DNA of 64,000 nucleotides from Bacteroides sp. 43_108 (GTDB taxonomy: Bacteria; Bacteroidota; Bacteroidia; Bacteroidales; Bacteroidaceae), in assembly GCA_001915545.1 (NCBI GenBank), contig MNQS01000009.1, forward strand, positions 40,707 to 104,706, read 5' to 3'. The position numbers and the translations under genes were made by a program. Below are positions 1 to 9,845 of this stretch, piece after piece (positions within the stretch are counted from its first letter, which is position 1; every line of letters starts with the position of its first letter). Below the pieces are notes generated by a model. The model did no database searches. It was not told the DNA's origin and saw nothing but the letters and a program-made list of their open reading frames with translations.

Positions 1-270
1 TCCAGCTTCGATAATGAAGAAATCATTCTTTTTGACCATGCATCGTCCTTTGCCTATATCGTACCACCCTTTACCCTCATGGCAATATATCAGAATGTTT
101 TGTCTGCTTCCTTCTGTCCTTTCTATGTAATGTCCGGTTGCTCTTGGATAATAACCAATGTCTGTGATGTAAAGCAAACTGGTAACCGGATTTGTTTCTA
201 TCCATTTTATAATGTCCTTTGGAATAACTATTGCTTTTTGATTTGGGAAACCATCCTTCTTCTTTTCCAT
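1..270 (-). CDS. AraC-family transcriptional regulator, N-terminal part (cut by window edge)
   Basis: The minus strand reads 90 codons from an ATG at 270 to the window edge without a stop. The residues (LYITDIGYYPRATGHY, then ILIYCHEGKGWYDI) match the cupin-like sugar-sensing domain found at the N-terminus of Bacteroidales AraC regulators; the C-terminal helix-turn-helix domain would lie outside the window. It is divergent from the CAZyme run starting at 726, so it is the obvious candidate activator for that cluster, sensing a sugar released by it. The start is supported by a TATATTTG box on the minus strand (297-290), leaving a leader of roughly 10-15 nt. Family assignment is by motif; ligand unknown. 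Confidence 0.85.
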   Translation of the reverse strand, partial: MEKKKDGFPNQKAIVIPKDIIKWIETNPVTSLLYITDIGYYPRATGHYIERTEGSRQNILIYCHEGKGWYDIGKGRCMVKKNDFFIIEAG

Positions 271-289
271 ATAATTAGATTTAACATAA

Positions 290-297
290 CAAATATA
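290..297 (-). promoter_or_regulatory. Bacteroidota -7 box for the AraC gene
   Basis: Reads TATATTTG on the minus strand, a full match to the TAnnTTTG -7 consensus, 20 nt upstream of the AraC start codon. No TTG was seen at -33; that position is occupied by a palindrome (310-330). Confidence 0.5.
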
Positions 298-309
298 TAT
301 CATAAAATC

Positions 310-330
310 CACCTATTGCACTTATAGGTG
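310..330. promoter_or_regulatory. Inverted repeat CACCTAT-N7-ATAGGTG, candidate operator
   Basis: A perfect 7-bp inverted repeat with a 7-bp spacer covers the -33 region of the AraC promoter. Its position suggests binding by a dimeric regulator, possibly the AraC protein itself (autoregulation) or one acting on the divergent cluster. The function is inferred. Confidence 0.4.
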
Positions 331-725
331 CAAAAAATGCGGAATCCGTAAAAAAATACATCATTACAAAAAATATCACATCTGTTTAACCAGAAGCAAT
401 GCCTATCTTTACAACATTATTTGCAAACAATCCTGCCAGATAATGTCCGACCATTGCTGAAGTTGCAGTATGAAATGCAACTACAGCAAGTAAATGGGAA
501 TAATCACAATGGATGAAATATCAATTAATATGGCTATATATGGAAAAAAGTATTACTTTCACACCTGATTTCAACAAAAGCTGAAAAACAGCTATGTTTC
601 AGAAACAAACCTTGTCAAAGTGTTGCCTTAAAATCATAATTTATTGTGACACCTTGTCTGTGTTGAAATATTTAGAATTTGAATCAAAAATAATAAGCCT
701 TAAACAAATCACAACACGCAAGAAA

Positions 726-2126
726 ATGAAAAATCTAAGAAAATTCTTTGCTGCATTCGCAGTTGCAGTCTTGAACATCGGAATCTCATTTGCACAATTG
801 CAGATGCCTGCAGTATTTACAGACGGCATGGTACTACAGCAGAACAGCAATGTTCGGATCTGGGGATGGGGCTCTGCCTCGGAAACAGTAACAGTATCTC
901 CTAAATGGGAAGGGGCACAAGCTGTGAAAACAAAAGTTGACAGCAATGGAAAATGGAGCACCGAAATCTCAACTCCATCAGCCGGTGGACCATACAGCAT
1001 CGACATCACAAACGGACGCGAAACTATAACCTTGTCGGATGTACTGCTTGGTGAGGTATGGTTGTGCAGTGGACAATCAAATATGGAATGGTCTGTAAAC
1101 CACGGTATAATGAATGGAGACAAGGAAGCGGCCAACGCTGCATGCGCAACACTTCGCATATTCCACATGCCTAAGCAGGGAGCTGACAGTCCGCAGGACG
1201 ACTGCCGTACAAAGTGGGAGAAATCATCACCTGAAAGTATGCGCAAAACCAGTGCAACAGCATATTTCTTCGGCCGTATGCTGACAGAAAAGCTTAATGT
1301 TCCGGTAGGTATCATGGTTACAGCATGGGGCGGAACACCGGCTGAGGTATGGACACCTGCAGAAGAGGTCAAAAATGATCCAGTACTTTCAAACTGCAAG
1401 TTGTCGCCTGCCGCATGGTGGCCAATAACACCAGGCGTCCTCTACAATCAGATGATACACCCGATGATTCCATACGAAATAGCCGGATGCATCTGGTATC
1501 AAGGTGAATCGAACCATGAGAATGCATCGTCATACGAACGTCTTATGACAAAACTTGTTAATTCGTGGAGAAAAGATTTCGGAAAAGATTTCCCATTTTA
1601 CTATGTTCAGATTGCTCCGCATACATACAATTCAAAGAAAAACACTCCGGCACAGCTCCGTGAACAGCAGATGCTGATGGCTGAGCATGTAGACAACTGT
1701 GCAATGATAAACATTTCAGACCTTGTAGAAAATGTAAAGGACATACATCCGCGTAACAAGCGTGCCATCGGTGAAAGACTGGCCAAGCTTGCTCTTGACA
1801 AAACATACGGCAAATATGTCGGTGCATACGAGAGTCCGAAACTGAAGGAAGCTGTCAGATCGGGTAAGAAAATTACGCTGAGCTTTGACGGAAACTTCGA
1901 GAAACTGACATCTACTTCAAAAGAAATTACAGGATTTGCAGTCGTTGATGCCAATGGCAAGCAGATTCCTGCAAAAGCTAAGATCAAAGGACGTGAAATC
2001 ATCATATCTACCGGCAGTGCAGAGGCTCCTGTGCAGATTCTTTACTGTTTCGATGATGCCACCATCGGAAGCTTGCGCACAGATGCCGGACTTCCTGTTT
2101 TACCGTTCAGAACTAAAATCAAATAA
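726..2126 (+). CDS. Sialate O-acetylesterase-like carbohydrate esterase (CE20-like, SASA family)
   Basis: A secreted 466-residue esterase that would remove acetyl groups from plant polysaccharide or oligosaccharide. The start at 726 is chosen over an upstream in-frame ATG (594) because it opens directly into a signal peptide (KNLRKFFAAFAVAVLNIG, cleavage near SFA-Q). After the peptide comes the family opening 'PAVFTDGMVLQQ', the catalytic-serine block GQSNMEW near residue 115, an AWGGTPAEVW segment, and the WYQGESN block near residue 256 shared by SASA-type esterases. It is the first gene of the CAZyme run, ending 6 nt before the GH78-like gene, so the two are almost certainly cotranscribed. 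Deacetylation would expose the backbone to the rhamnosidase and uronyl hydrolase. The exact acetylated substrate is not determined. Confidence 0.88.
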   Translation: MKNLRKFFAAFAVAVLNIGISFAQLQMPAVFTDGMVLQQNSNVRIWGWGSASETVTVSPKWEGAQAVKTKVDSNGKWSTEISTPSAGGPYSIDITNGRETITLSDVLLGEVWLCSGQSNMEWSVNHGIMNGDKEAANAACATLRIFHMPKQGADSPQDDCRTKWEKSSPESMRKTSATAYFFGRMLTEKLNVPVGIMVTAWGGTPAEVWTPAEEVKNDPVLSNCKLSPAAWWPITPGVLYNQMIHPMIPYEIAGCIWYQGESNHENASSYERLMTKLVNSWRKDFGKDFPFYYVQIAPHTYNSKKNTPAQLREQQMLMAEHVDNCAMINISDLVENVKDIHPRNKRAIGERLAKLALDKTYGKYVGAYESPKLKEAVRSGKKITLSFDGNFEKLTSTSKEITGFAVVDANGKQIPAKAKIKGREIIISTGSAEAPVQILYCFDDATIGSLRTDAGLPVLPFRTKIK

Positions 2127-2132
2127 ATAGAA

Positions 2133-4352
2133 ATGAAAAACATTATTGCAGCTCTGATGGCATGTCTTGGTACTGCGTCATCAGGGTATTCACAAGTAAT
2201 TACCCCTCAAGGCAATGAAGGACATACACCTGGAAGCTGGACATGCTACAGAAACAGTTTTGAAATAAAGAACAATCCGAAAAGCATCGAACTGCGTCTG
2301 GCTGCTGATACCAAGTATTGGCTGTGGGTAAACGGTACACTTGAAATCTCAGAAGGCGGTCTGAAGAGAGGACCGAATCCAAAAGACACATATTGCGACG
2401 TAATAACAGACTTGAAAAGCCTCAAAAAAGGCAAGAATGAGATTGCAGTACTTGTGTGGTATTTCGGAAAAGAAGGATTCAGCCACAAGAATTCACCGAC
2501 CCCGGGCATGACATTCGATCTTTCCGTAAACGGCAAAGAAACCGAACCGGAGAATCAATGGAAGTATACCATACATCCTGCATACTATATACCATCAGGC
2601 GAAAGTCCGAACTACAGACTTGCAGAATCCAACATCGGATTTGATGCTTCGAAAGACATAAACTTCGAAGAAACAGGATTTGATGACAGCAAGTGGAAGA
2701 CAGCAAATGAAATTTCACTCGAAGAAGCAGGATGGAACAACTTGGTTGACAGACCTATACCGTTTTGGCGTGACTATGGCCTAAAACCTTATGCAGATAC
2801 TAAACATGAGGGCAACGCATATACTGCAGAAATGCCCTACAATGCGCAGATAACACCTTACATTAGGCTCAGAAGCGACAAGGGCGGAGACACTTTGCGC
2901 ATATTGACTGACAATTACAGAGGCGGCTCTGCTACAAATGTTTTTGCAGAATATGTCACACGTCCCGGTGAACAGGAATTTGAATGCAAGGGGTGGATGA
3001 ACGGCCACAAGGTTATATATAAAGTTCCGTCAAGCGTGGATGTGCTCGACCTGAAATATCGCGAAACCGGCTACAACACTACATTTGCAGGAAGCTTCGT
3101 GTGTGACGACCCAATGCTCAACACACTGTGGGGAAAATCGCAGCGCACTCTCTACATAACAATGCGCGACACATATATGGACTGTCCTGACAGAGAAAGG
3201 TCGCAGTGGTTGGGTGACGTTGTAAACGAACTAGGCGAAGCTTTCTATGCCATGGACGAGCGTGCACACCTTCTCACACGAAAAGGTATCAGGGAACTCA
3301 TGGCTTGGCAGCGTCCTGACAGCACCATTTATGCGCCTGTGCCATCAGGAAACTACGACTCGGAACTGCCTATGCAGATGCTTGCCAGTGTGGGATACTA
3401 TGGATTCTGGACATATTATATGGGTACGGGGGACAAAAACACAATAGAAACAGTTTTCCCCAATGTAAAGAAATATATACACGTCTGGAAGACCGACAGC
3501 GAAGGCCTTGTCATACCAAGAAAAGGCGGATGGACCTGGGGCGACTGGGGTGAAGACAAAGACATAGCTCTTCTGTTCAACCTATGGTATGCCATTGCGC
3601 TTGACGGATACGAACGTATGGCACAGCTCACAGGAAACACAGACGAAGCTGAATGGGCAAACGCCACATCTTCAAGACTTAAGACTGTTTTCCATAAGAA
3701 ATTCTGGAACGGAAAATATTATGTGTCTCCAGGCTACAAGGACTGTCCAGACGACCGAGCACAGGCACTTGCCGTCGTGTCTGGTATTCTTCCAAAAGAA
3801 CTTTACCCTGTCATAAGACCATTCTTCAAGGAGCATCACCATGCAAGTCCTTATATGGAGAAATATGTACTCCAGGCATTGTGCATGATGGGTTACGAAC
3901 AGGATGCTCTCAACAGAATGAAGATAAGATATGCCGACATGATTGAAAGTCCTCTGACAACTCTTTGGGAAGGCTGGGGTATTGGCTCGAAAGGATTTGG
4001 AGGCGGAACGTACAACCATGCATGGAGCGGAGGTCCGCTGACCATTATGAGTTCAATGATTGCCGGCATTGAGACAGTGAAGCCTGCATTTGAGGAGTTC
4101 CGCGTTAAACCGTCTCCTGCACATTTGAGCCATATTGAAACCAAAGTTCCGCTGAGCGGAAATAGATTCATATCGCTCGTACTTGACAAAGACGCACAAA
4201 TGTGCACGATGACTCTGGAAGTACCTAAAGGAACAACGGCAGAAGTTTTCACTATCGACGGTTACAACACAATGACCATAAACGGAAAAAAGATTTCCGG
4301 TAACTCCAAGAAACTCAAGAGCGGTTCATGGCACATAGAAATGTTTAAGTGA
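2133..4352 (+). CDS. GH78-family alpha-L-rhamnosidase
   Basis: A 739-residue protein with a signal peptide (cleavage near GYS-Q), N-terminal beta-sandwich segments, a six-hairpin (alpha/alpha)6 catalytic domain and a C-terminal beta-sandwich. The GH78 acid block is visible as YMDCPDRERSQWLGD near residue 350, and the conserved TLWEGWG and NHAWSGGPL segments lie near residues 609 and 630. It would release terminal alpha-L-rhamnose from rhamnogalacturonan or arabinogalactan side chains, probably in the periplasm. It starts 6 nt after the esterase stop and is followed 40 nt later by the GH105 fusion. Length is in the usual GH78 range. The family call is firm; linkage and substrate are inferred from neighbours. 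Confidence 0.88.
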   Translation: MKNIIAALMACLGTASSGYSQVITPQGNEGHTPGSWTCYRNSFEIKNNPKSIELRLAADTKYWLWVNGTLEISEGGLKRGPNPKDTYCDVITDLKSLKKGKNEIAVLVWYFGKEGFSHKNSPTPGMTFDLSVNGKETEPENQWKYTIHPAYYIPSGESPNYRLAESNIGFDASKDINFEETGFDDSKWKTANEISLEEAGWNNLVDRPIPFWRDYGLKPYADTKHEGNAYTAEMPYNAQITPYIRLRSDKGGDTLRILTDNYRGGSATNVFAEYVTRPGEQEFECKGWMNGHKVIYKVPSSVDVLDLKYRETGYNTTFAGSFVCDDPMLNTLWGKSQRTLYITMRDTYMDCPDRERSQWLGDVVNELGEAFYAMDERAHLLTRKGIRELMAWQRPDSTIYAPVPSGNYDSELPMQMLASVGYYGFWTYYMGTGDKNTIETVFPNVKKYIHVWKTDSEGLVIPRKGGWTWGDWGEDKDIALLFNLWYAIALDGYERMAQLTGNTDEAEWANATSSRLKTVFHKKFWNGKYYVSPGYKDCPDDRAQALAVVSGILPKELYPVIRPFFKEHHHASPYMEKYVLQALCMMGYEQDALNRMKIRYADMIESPLTTLWEGWGIGSKGFGGGTYNHAWSGGPLTIMSSMIAGIETVKPAFEEFRVKPSPAHLSHIETKVPLSGNRFISLVLDKDAQMCTMTLEVPKGTTAEVFTIDGYNTMTINGKKISGNSKKLKSGSWHIEMFK

Positions 4353-4392
4353 ACTCTGACAAAATAAACTAAATTTATCAATAAACCTTATT

Positions 4393-6677
4393 ATGAAATT
4401 AAAATCTGGATTTCTGCCCCTGGCACTAGCACTGACTGTAAGTACGGCGAGTTACGGGGCACAAAAAAATGAGAGTGAAAAAGTAATTGACATCGTCAAC
4501 AAGGTCAATCAACATTGGCAGGAAAACAATAAGGCGGAGTCAAAAGTGCTTTCTGGCACAATGCGGCCTACCACACAGGCAACATGGAAGCATATTTCCT
4601 TACTGGCAATGATGCATACAGGGAATATTCGGAAACATGGGCAAACTACAATCAGTGGATGGGCGCTAAGGAAAGAGACAAGAAGAGGTGGAAGTATCGC
4701 TACGGAGAAACAAAAGACCATGTGCTATTCGGAGACTGGCGGATTTGTTTCCAGACATACATAGACCTTTACAACATCAATCCTGAAGAGCGCAAGGTGA
4801 GACGTGCAAAGGAAGTTATGGGATACCAGATTACTACACCAGTAAAAGATTATTGGTGGTGGAGCGACGGTCTCTACATGGTTATGCCTGTGATGACCAA
4901 AATGTACAAACTGACTGGCGACAGGAAGTATCTGGACAAACTTTACGAATATCTGCTGGCCTCAGACAGCATCATGTTCGACAAGGAAGAAAATCTATAT
5001 TACCGCGATGCAAAGTATGTTTACCCAAAACATAAAACAGCCAACGGCATAAAGGATTTTTGGGCTCGCGGTGACGGATGGGTTCTCGCAGGTTTGGCAA
5101 AGGTTCTCAAGGATATGCCCGATGATTTCCGACACAGACCATTCTTCGTTGACAAATACATAAAGATGGCAAAGGCTGTGGCTGCACTTCAGCAGCCAGA
5201 AGGCTATTGGACAAGGAGCATGAAGGATCCTCAGTGCGCACCGGGTCCTGAAACAAGCGGTACTGCATTCTTTACGTATGGCATAATATGGGGTATCAAT
5301 AATGGATATCTTCAGGAAGAAGAATTCAAGCCTGTCATTGACAAGGCATGGAAGTATCTTTCCAAAACTGCATTGCAGAAAGACGGAACAGTCGGCTATG
5401 TACAGCCTATCGGTGAAAGAGCCATTCCTGGTCAGGTTATAGACGCACGCTCGACAGCCAATTTCGGTGTAGGCGCATTTCTATTGGCATCATGCGAATA
5501 TGCGCGCTATCTGAAAACGAAGGAACAGAGCGACAGACAATATTGGTGCAAACTGGCCTATGACATGGCAAAGCCGGTATTGAGCAACATGGCAAACGGA
5601 ACTCTTCAGAAGAACATGATAGTGGAAGTCAGCCCAACATGGGACGGACGCAACAAGAAAGTTGCATATATGGAATGTTTCGGTCGCCTAATGGCCGGTA
5701 TAGCTCCATGGCTTGCTCTTCCTGACGACGATACAGAAGAAGGAAAAATGAGACACCAGCTTCGCGAATGGGCGCTTAAGAGCTATGCAAATGCAGTTGA
5801 CCCTCAGAGTACAGATTATCTTTTGTGGAACGGACACAGCCAGGCACTTGTAGACGCAGCGTACATTGCAGAAAGCTTTATAAGAGCTTACGATCAGCTC
5901 TGGGTTCCATTGGACGAAACGACAAAGCAGAGATACATTAAGGAGTTCTCAAGCCTGAGATGGGTTGATCCACCTTACTCAAACTGGTTGCTTTTCTCAT
6001 CAATGGTCGAAAGTTTCCTTGCAAAGGTAGATGCCAAGTATGACAAATACAGAGTAAACTCAGCACTGAGAAAGATTGAGGAATGGTATGTCGGTGACGG
6101 ATGGTATTCTGACGGTCCTTCATACGCATTCGATTACTATGGAAGCTACGTTATACATCCTATGTATTTGGAAACCTTGCATACAATGGCAGAGGCAGGT
6201 GTCCGCGGATATGACTACAGAGGTATGTGGAATAAAGCTCTGAGACGTACACAGAAGTACAGTCTTGTTCTCGAACGCTTCATATCGCCTGATGGATATT
6301 TCCCTGCATTCGGAAGATCAATCCCTTACCGAATGGCGGCAATGCAGCCTCTCGCTATGATGGCATGGTACGGACGTCTCCCGGCCGGTGTATCAGAGGC
6401 ACAGGTAAGATGCGCATTGACAGAGGCTTTCAGACGCATGTTCGATGATAACAATAATTATAATGAAGGAGGATTCCTCACTATAGGATTTACAGGAAGT
6501 CAGCCGAACAGTGCCGATTACTATACAAACAACGGCAGCTTGTACATGACATCGTTGTCATTCTTACCTCTTGGACTGCCTGCATCTCACTCTTTCTGGA
6601 CAGATGCACCGCAACCTTGGACGCAACAGAAAGCATGGAAGGGAAAGGCATTTCCAAAAGATCATAGATGGGACTAA
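4393..6677 (+). pseudogene. GH105 unsaturated rhamnogalacturonyl hydrolase fused to DUF2264, broken by a -1 frameshift
   Basis: The reading frame opens at 4393 with a signal peptide (cleavage near SYG-A) and runs into the GH105 domain, then loses frame at the A-run 4542-4545. Reading resumes in the -1 frame as SAFWHNAAYHTGNMEAYF, which is what the family expects; five A's instead of four would restore one 761-codon gene. The first part carries the GH105 catalytic RGDGW block (nt ~5070) and ETSGTAFF segment, typical of YteR-like hydrolases that cleave the unsaturated uronic acid left by lyases. The C-terminal half (from about nt 5700) is DUF2264, a family that includes beta-glucuronidases (GH154); WYVGDGWYSDGPSYAFDYYG and SLYMTSLSFLPLGLP are visible. 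The downstream frame has an internal ATG at 4584 but would lack an export signal. Either a genuine null allele or a sequencing/assembly error. Confidence 0.85.
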
Positions 6678-7047
6678 GATAATAATTGTAAAGTAAAATA
6701 AAATGCATCTTTTCAAGATGCTGTACTTATGACAAAAGCAGATCTGTGGGGCAAGGGAGCCCATTGCAGATCTGCTTCTTATTTTTAGCATACAAGTATG
6801 TTATAATTTACTTTTTAAGGACGTAAGTATCTTATTTAAAGATAGTAATACGTTGAATATGTCTTCGCTGGATGAATTATGCTCTTTAACAGAAATACAG
6901 CTAACTTGCTAATAAGGATCATTAACTATACATTTTAAGATATTACTCGCCAATCGTAAAATATTACATCTAATAATATTTTTCTCCATTTTTTACTCTT
7001 GAGTTTATTTCTTATTTTGCGCCTGTAAAAATAAAAAGTTACGGGCT
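6678..7047. other. Intergenic region between the GH105 and GH2 genes
   Basis: 370 bp, AT-rich, with a strong terminator in its first third and no plausible ORF. A near-consensus TTATTTTG (7012-7019) lies where a -7 box for the GH2 gene would be expected (about 28 nt before the start), so the GH2-MFS-SGNH-DUF5107 block may have its own promoter. Confidence 0.45.
6736..6787 (+). terminator. Rho-independent terminator after the GH105-DUF2264 gene
   Basis: A perfect 11-bp inverted repeat (AAGCAGATCTG at 6736-6746, CAGATCTGCTT at 6767-6777) is followed by CTTATTTTT. It closes the esterase-GH78-GH105 transcription unit. Confidence 0.8.
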
Positions 7048-9822
7048 ATGAAAAAAACATTTATATCTTTGCTTTTAACAGCATCTATATGCGGATACGC
7101 AAACGATCGAGATGTTCTGGATCTGAGCGGTAAATGGACTGTCGGATTGGACAGTACCGATATAGGTTTGACTGAAAACTGGCAAGAACGATTATTCACA
7201 ACTCCAATATCTCTACCAGGAACAACAGATGGTGCAGGACTGGGTATTGAAAATACTCTAAAGCCAGCTCTGACTAAACCACAGCTTACTTATCTCACTA
7301 GAAAACATAAGCATGTGGGACCGGCGTGGTATTCAAGAAATATTGAAATTCCAAAGGATTGGAACGGCAAAGATATATTCCTTACACTCGAAAGAGCGAT
7401 GTGGGACACTCAGGTTTGGATTGACGGAAAGAAAGTGGAAGGACACGAAGAAAGTCTTGTCACTCCTCACCACTATGATATAACACGATATGTCACTCCT
7501 GGAAGCAAACATCTGATTTCTATCAGAGTTGACAATCGTAAGCGGTATGACATTTCAAACGGAATGGCACATGCCTACACTAATCACACGCAGATTATAT
7601 GGAACGGAATCCTCGGTGACATGGAAATTCAAGCTAAAGATCCTGTCAGAATTGAAACTGTAGATCTGTATCCTGATTTGAATAGCAACAATGTAAAGGC
7701 GGTCATTGAAATTTCCAACAACAGCGGAAGCGAAAGGGAAGCTGTAATTCAGTTCGGCGTAAAAGGACTGAAAGACATTGCGCCAAGCAAAAAGACTGTT
7801 GCATTGAAAAAAGGTGTGAACAGAATCGAGACTGTTCAAGACATGGGAAACAGCTATGTCAAGTGGAGCGAATTTACACCTGAAATATACACAGCCTCCG
7901 TATCACTGGAGTCGGAAGGTATGAAATCGCAAAAGGAAGAAACGTTCGGCATGCGTGAACTGAAACGTGACGGCAATAAGCTGATTCTCAACGACGCACC
8001 GTTATTTCTCCGCGGAACATTGGAGTGCTGTATATTCCCACTCACAGGAACACCGCCAATGGATAAAAAAGGATGGAAGAAAGTGTTCAGCGCTGCAAAA
8101 GAATATGGCCTTAACCACTTGCGTTTCCATTCATGGTGTCCGCCAGAGGCCGCATTCGAAGCAGCAGACGAGATGGGATTTTATCTTCAGATAGAGCTTC
8201 CAGCATGGGTACTGACTATAGGAAAGAGCCCGGACGCAGTCAGATTCCTTCGCGCAGAAGCCGAAAACATCAGAAGAGAATATGGCAATCATCCGTCTCT
8301 CTGCCTCTGGAGTTTGGGCAACGAGCTTCAGGGTGATTTCAGAATATTGTCGGACATGCTTGATGAACTCAAAGCCAAAGATTCTCGCCATTTGTACACA
8401 ACAACATCATTCACATTCGAAAACGGACACGGAAGATGGCCGGAAAAGAATGATGACTACTTTGTTACTCAATGGACAAAAAAAGGATGGGTGAGAGGCC
8501 AGGGCGTATTCAATCAGGAAGTTCCTTCATTTGACAAGAACTACAACGCGTCAGTAGAAGGAATGGAAGTGCCGTTGATTACGCACGAAGTAGGACAATA
8601 TTCCGTATATCCGGATCTGAACGAAATTAAGAAATACAAGGGTGTGCTGATGCCACTCAACTTTATGGCTGTAAAGGAAGATCTGATAAAGAAAGGTCTG
8701 ATTGACAAAGCTGATGACTATCTGAAATCTTCAGGCAAGCTTGCTGCCATACTCTATAAAGAAGAAATAGAACGTGCGCTCAAGACTGCAGGAATAAGCG
8801 GTTTCCAACTCCTCGACCTGCACGATTTCCCTGGACAAGGAACAGCACTTGTAGGATTGCTCAATGCATTTTGGGAAAGCAAGGGAATCATAGATGGAAA
8901 AGATTTCAGAGAATTCTGTTCACCTGTCGTACCATTGCTCAATTTCCCTAAGGCAATATATCTCAACAGCGAAACATTCAATGGCGAATTTGTTGTATGC
9001 AACTATGGTAAATCAGTTCTTCACAACAAGAATATTGAATGGACAGTTTCTTGCAACGGCAAGAAAATCAGCAGCGGAAAAACTCAGGTAAGCAGTTTGG
9101 GTATAGGTTACAATGGTGAATTAGGCACTATGTCAGTGCCATTGGCAAATATAACTGAAGCCTCTAAGCTCGAAATTGAACTTGGAATAGAGGGCACAGA
9201 TTACAAAAACCGTTGGAATATATGGGTATACCCAGATAATCAGACAGTGGAATGGGGCGATGTAGTATACACAAGAGATTTTGCTGAAGCAGAATCGCTC
9301 CTTGCACAGGGCAAAAAGGTTTTGTTCAACCCTGATTGGAAAACAATGAAGGGTATTGAGGGAAAGTTTGTCCCTGTATTCTGGAGCCCTGTGCATTTCC
9401 CTAACCAGGCAGGAACTATGGGCTTGCTGTGCAATCCTAAGCACGATGTATTGAAGCAGTTCCCTACAGACAGCTACACTGATTGGCAGTGGTGGGATCT
9501 CAACATCAACTCTACGACGCTCATTACGGACAATCTCAAAGGCGGTGACGCAATTGTTGAAATGATTGACAACTTTGCCAATAACCGCAAGCTTGCATCA
9601 TTGTACGAAGGTCAGGTAGGAAACGGTAAGCTCATGCTGGCTACATTCGATCTGGAAAGAAATCTTGACAAGAGACCTGTTGCCAAGCAAATGCTCATAT
9701 CAATACTTGACTACATGAACAGCGACAAGTTTAATCCGTCTGTGTTAAGCAATTTCGATGTACTGAAAGACATAGTAGGCAAAACTGAGAACAACAAGCA
9801 GTCAGCAGAAGGAATTTATTAA
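7048..9822 (+). CDS. GH2-family glycoside hydrolase (beta-galactosidase/beta-glucuronidase type)
   Basis: A secreted 924-residue retaining glycosidase. The signal peptide (KKTFISLLLTASICGYA) is followed by the GH2 sugar-binding jelly roll ('LDLSGKWTV', 'GPAWYSRNIEIP', 'DTQVWIDGKKV'), an immunoglobulin-like domain and the TIM barrel. The acid/base block is LWSLGNELQGDF (Glu near residue 425) and the likely nucleophile is the Glu of THEVGQYS near residue 514, a normal spacing for the family. A C-terminal region of some 300 residues has extra beta-rich domains. It probably removes beta-linked galactose or glucuronate from the oligosaccharide handled by this cluster. Sugar specificity cannot be read off. 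The MFS gene follows 23 nt downstream. Confidence 0.85.
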   Translation: MKKTFISLLLTASICGYANDRDVLDLSGKWTVGLDSTDIGLTENWQERLFTTPISLPGTTDGAGLGIENTLKPALTKPQLTYLTRKHKHVGPAWYSRNIEIPKDWNGKDIFLTLERAMWDTQVWIDGKKVEGHEESLVTPHHYDITRYVTPGSKHLISIRVDNRKRYDISNGMAHAYTNHTQIIWNGILGDMEIQAKDPVRIETVDLYPDLNSNNVKAVIEISNNSGSEREAVIQFGVKGLKDIAPSKKTVALKKGVNRIETVQDMGNSYVKWSEFTPEIYTASVSLESEGMKSQKEETFGMRELKRDGNKLILNDAPLFLRGTLECCIFPLTGTPPMDKKGWKKVFSAAKEYGLNHLRFHSWCPPEAAFEAADEMGFYLQIELPAWVLTIGKSPDAVRFLRAEAENIRREYGNHPSLCLWSLGNELQGDFRILSDMLDELKAKDSRHLYTTTSFTFENGHGRWPEKNDDYFVTQWTKKGWVRGQGVFNQEVPSFDKNYNASVEGMEVPLITHEVGQYSVYPDLNEIKKYKGVLMPLNFMAVKEDLIKKGLIDKADDYLKSSGKLAAILYKEEIERALKTAGISGFQLLDLHDFPGQGTALVGLLNAFWESKGIIDGKDFREFCSPVVPLLNFPKAIYLNSETFNGEFVVCNYGKSVLHNKNIEWTVSCNGKKISSGKTQVSSLGIGYNGELGTMSVPLANITEASKLEIELGIEGTDYKNRWNIWVYPDNQTVEWGDVVYTRDFAEAESLLAQGKKVLFNPDWKTMKGIEGKFVPVFWSPVHFPNQAGTMGLLCNPKHDVLKQFPTDSYTDWQWWDLNINSTTLITDNLKGGDAIVEMIDNFANNRKLASLYEGQVGNGKLMLATFDLERNLDKRPVAKQMLISILDYMNSDKFNPSVLSNFDVLKDIVGKTENNKQSAEGIY

Positions 9823-9845
9823 CCTTAACAAATCAACATATAGTC

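Larger units (their letters stand above)
271..725. other. Divergent intergenic control region
   Basis: This 455-bp AT-rich stretch separates the AraC gene from the esterase gene. Beyond the minus-strand promoter and palindrome it holds a near-consensus plus-strand TATCTTTA (403-410), but no full plus-strand promoter could be identified. The open frame that runs into it from the esterase (from 594) lacks a signal peptide at its start, so it is treated as leader. Confidence 0.4.

Noticed and set aside
641..1399. Minus-strand open frame opposite the esterase gene
   Set aside because: Antisense to conserved SASA motifs and of no recognisable family.
4536..4550. Programmed -1 ribosomal frameshift in the GH105 gene
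   Set aside because: The codons TCA AAA GTG do not form an X-XXY-YYZ slippery heptamer, and no stable downstream structure was seen; an indel is simpler.
7064..7071. TATCTTTG promoter box
   Set aside because: It lies inside the signal-peptide codons of the GH2 gene and no later start would leave an export signal.
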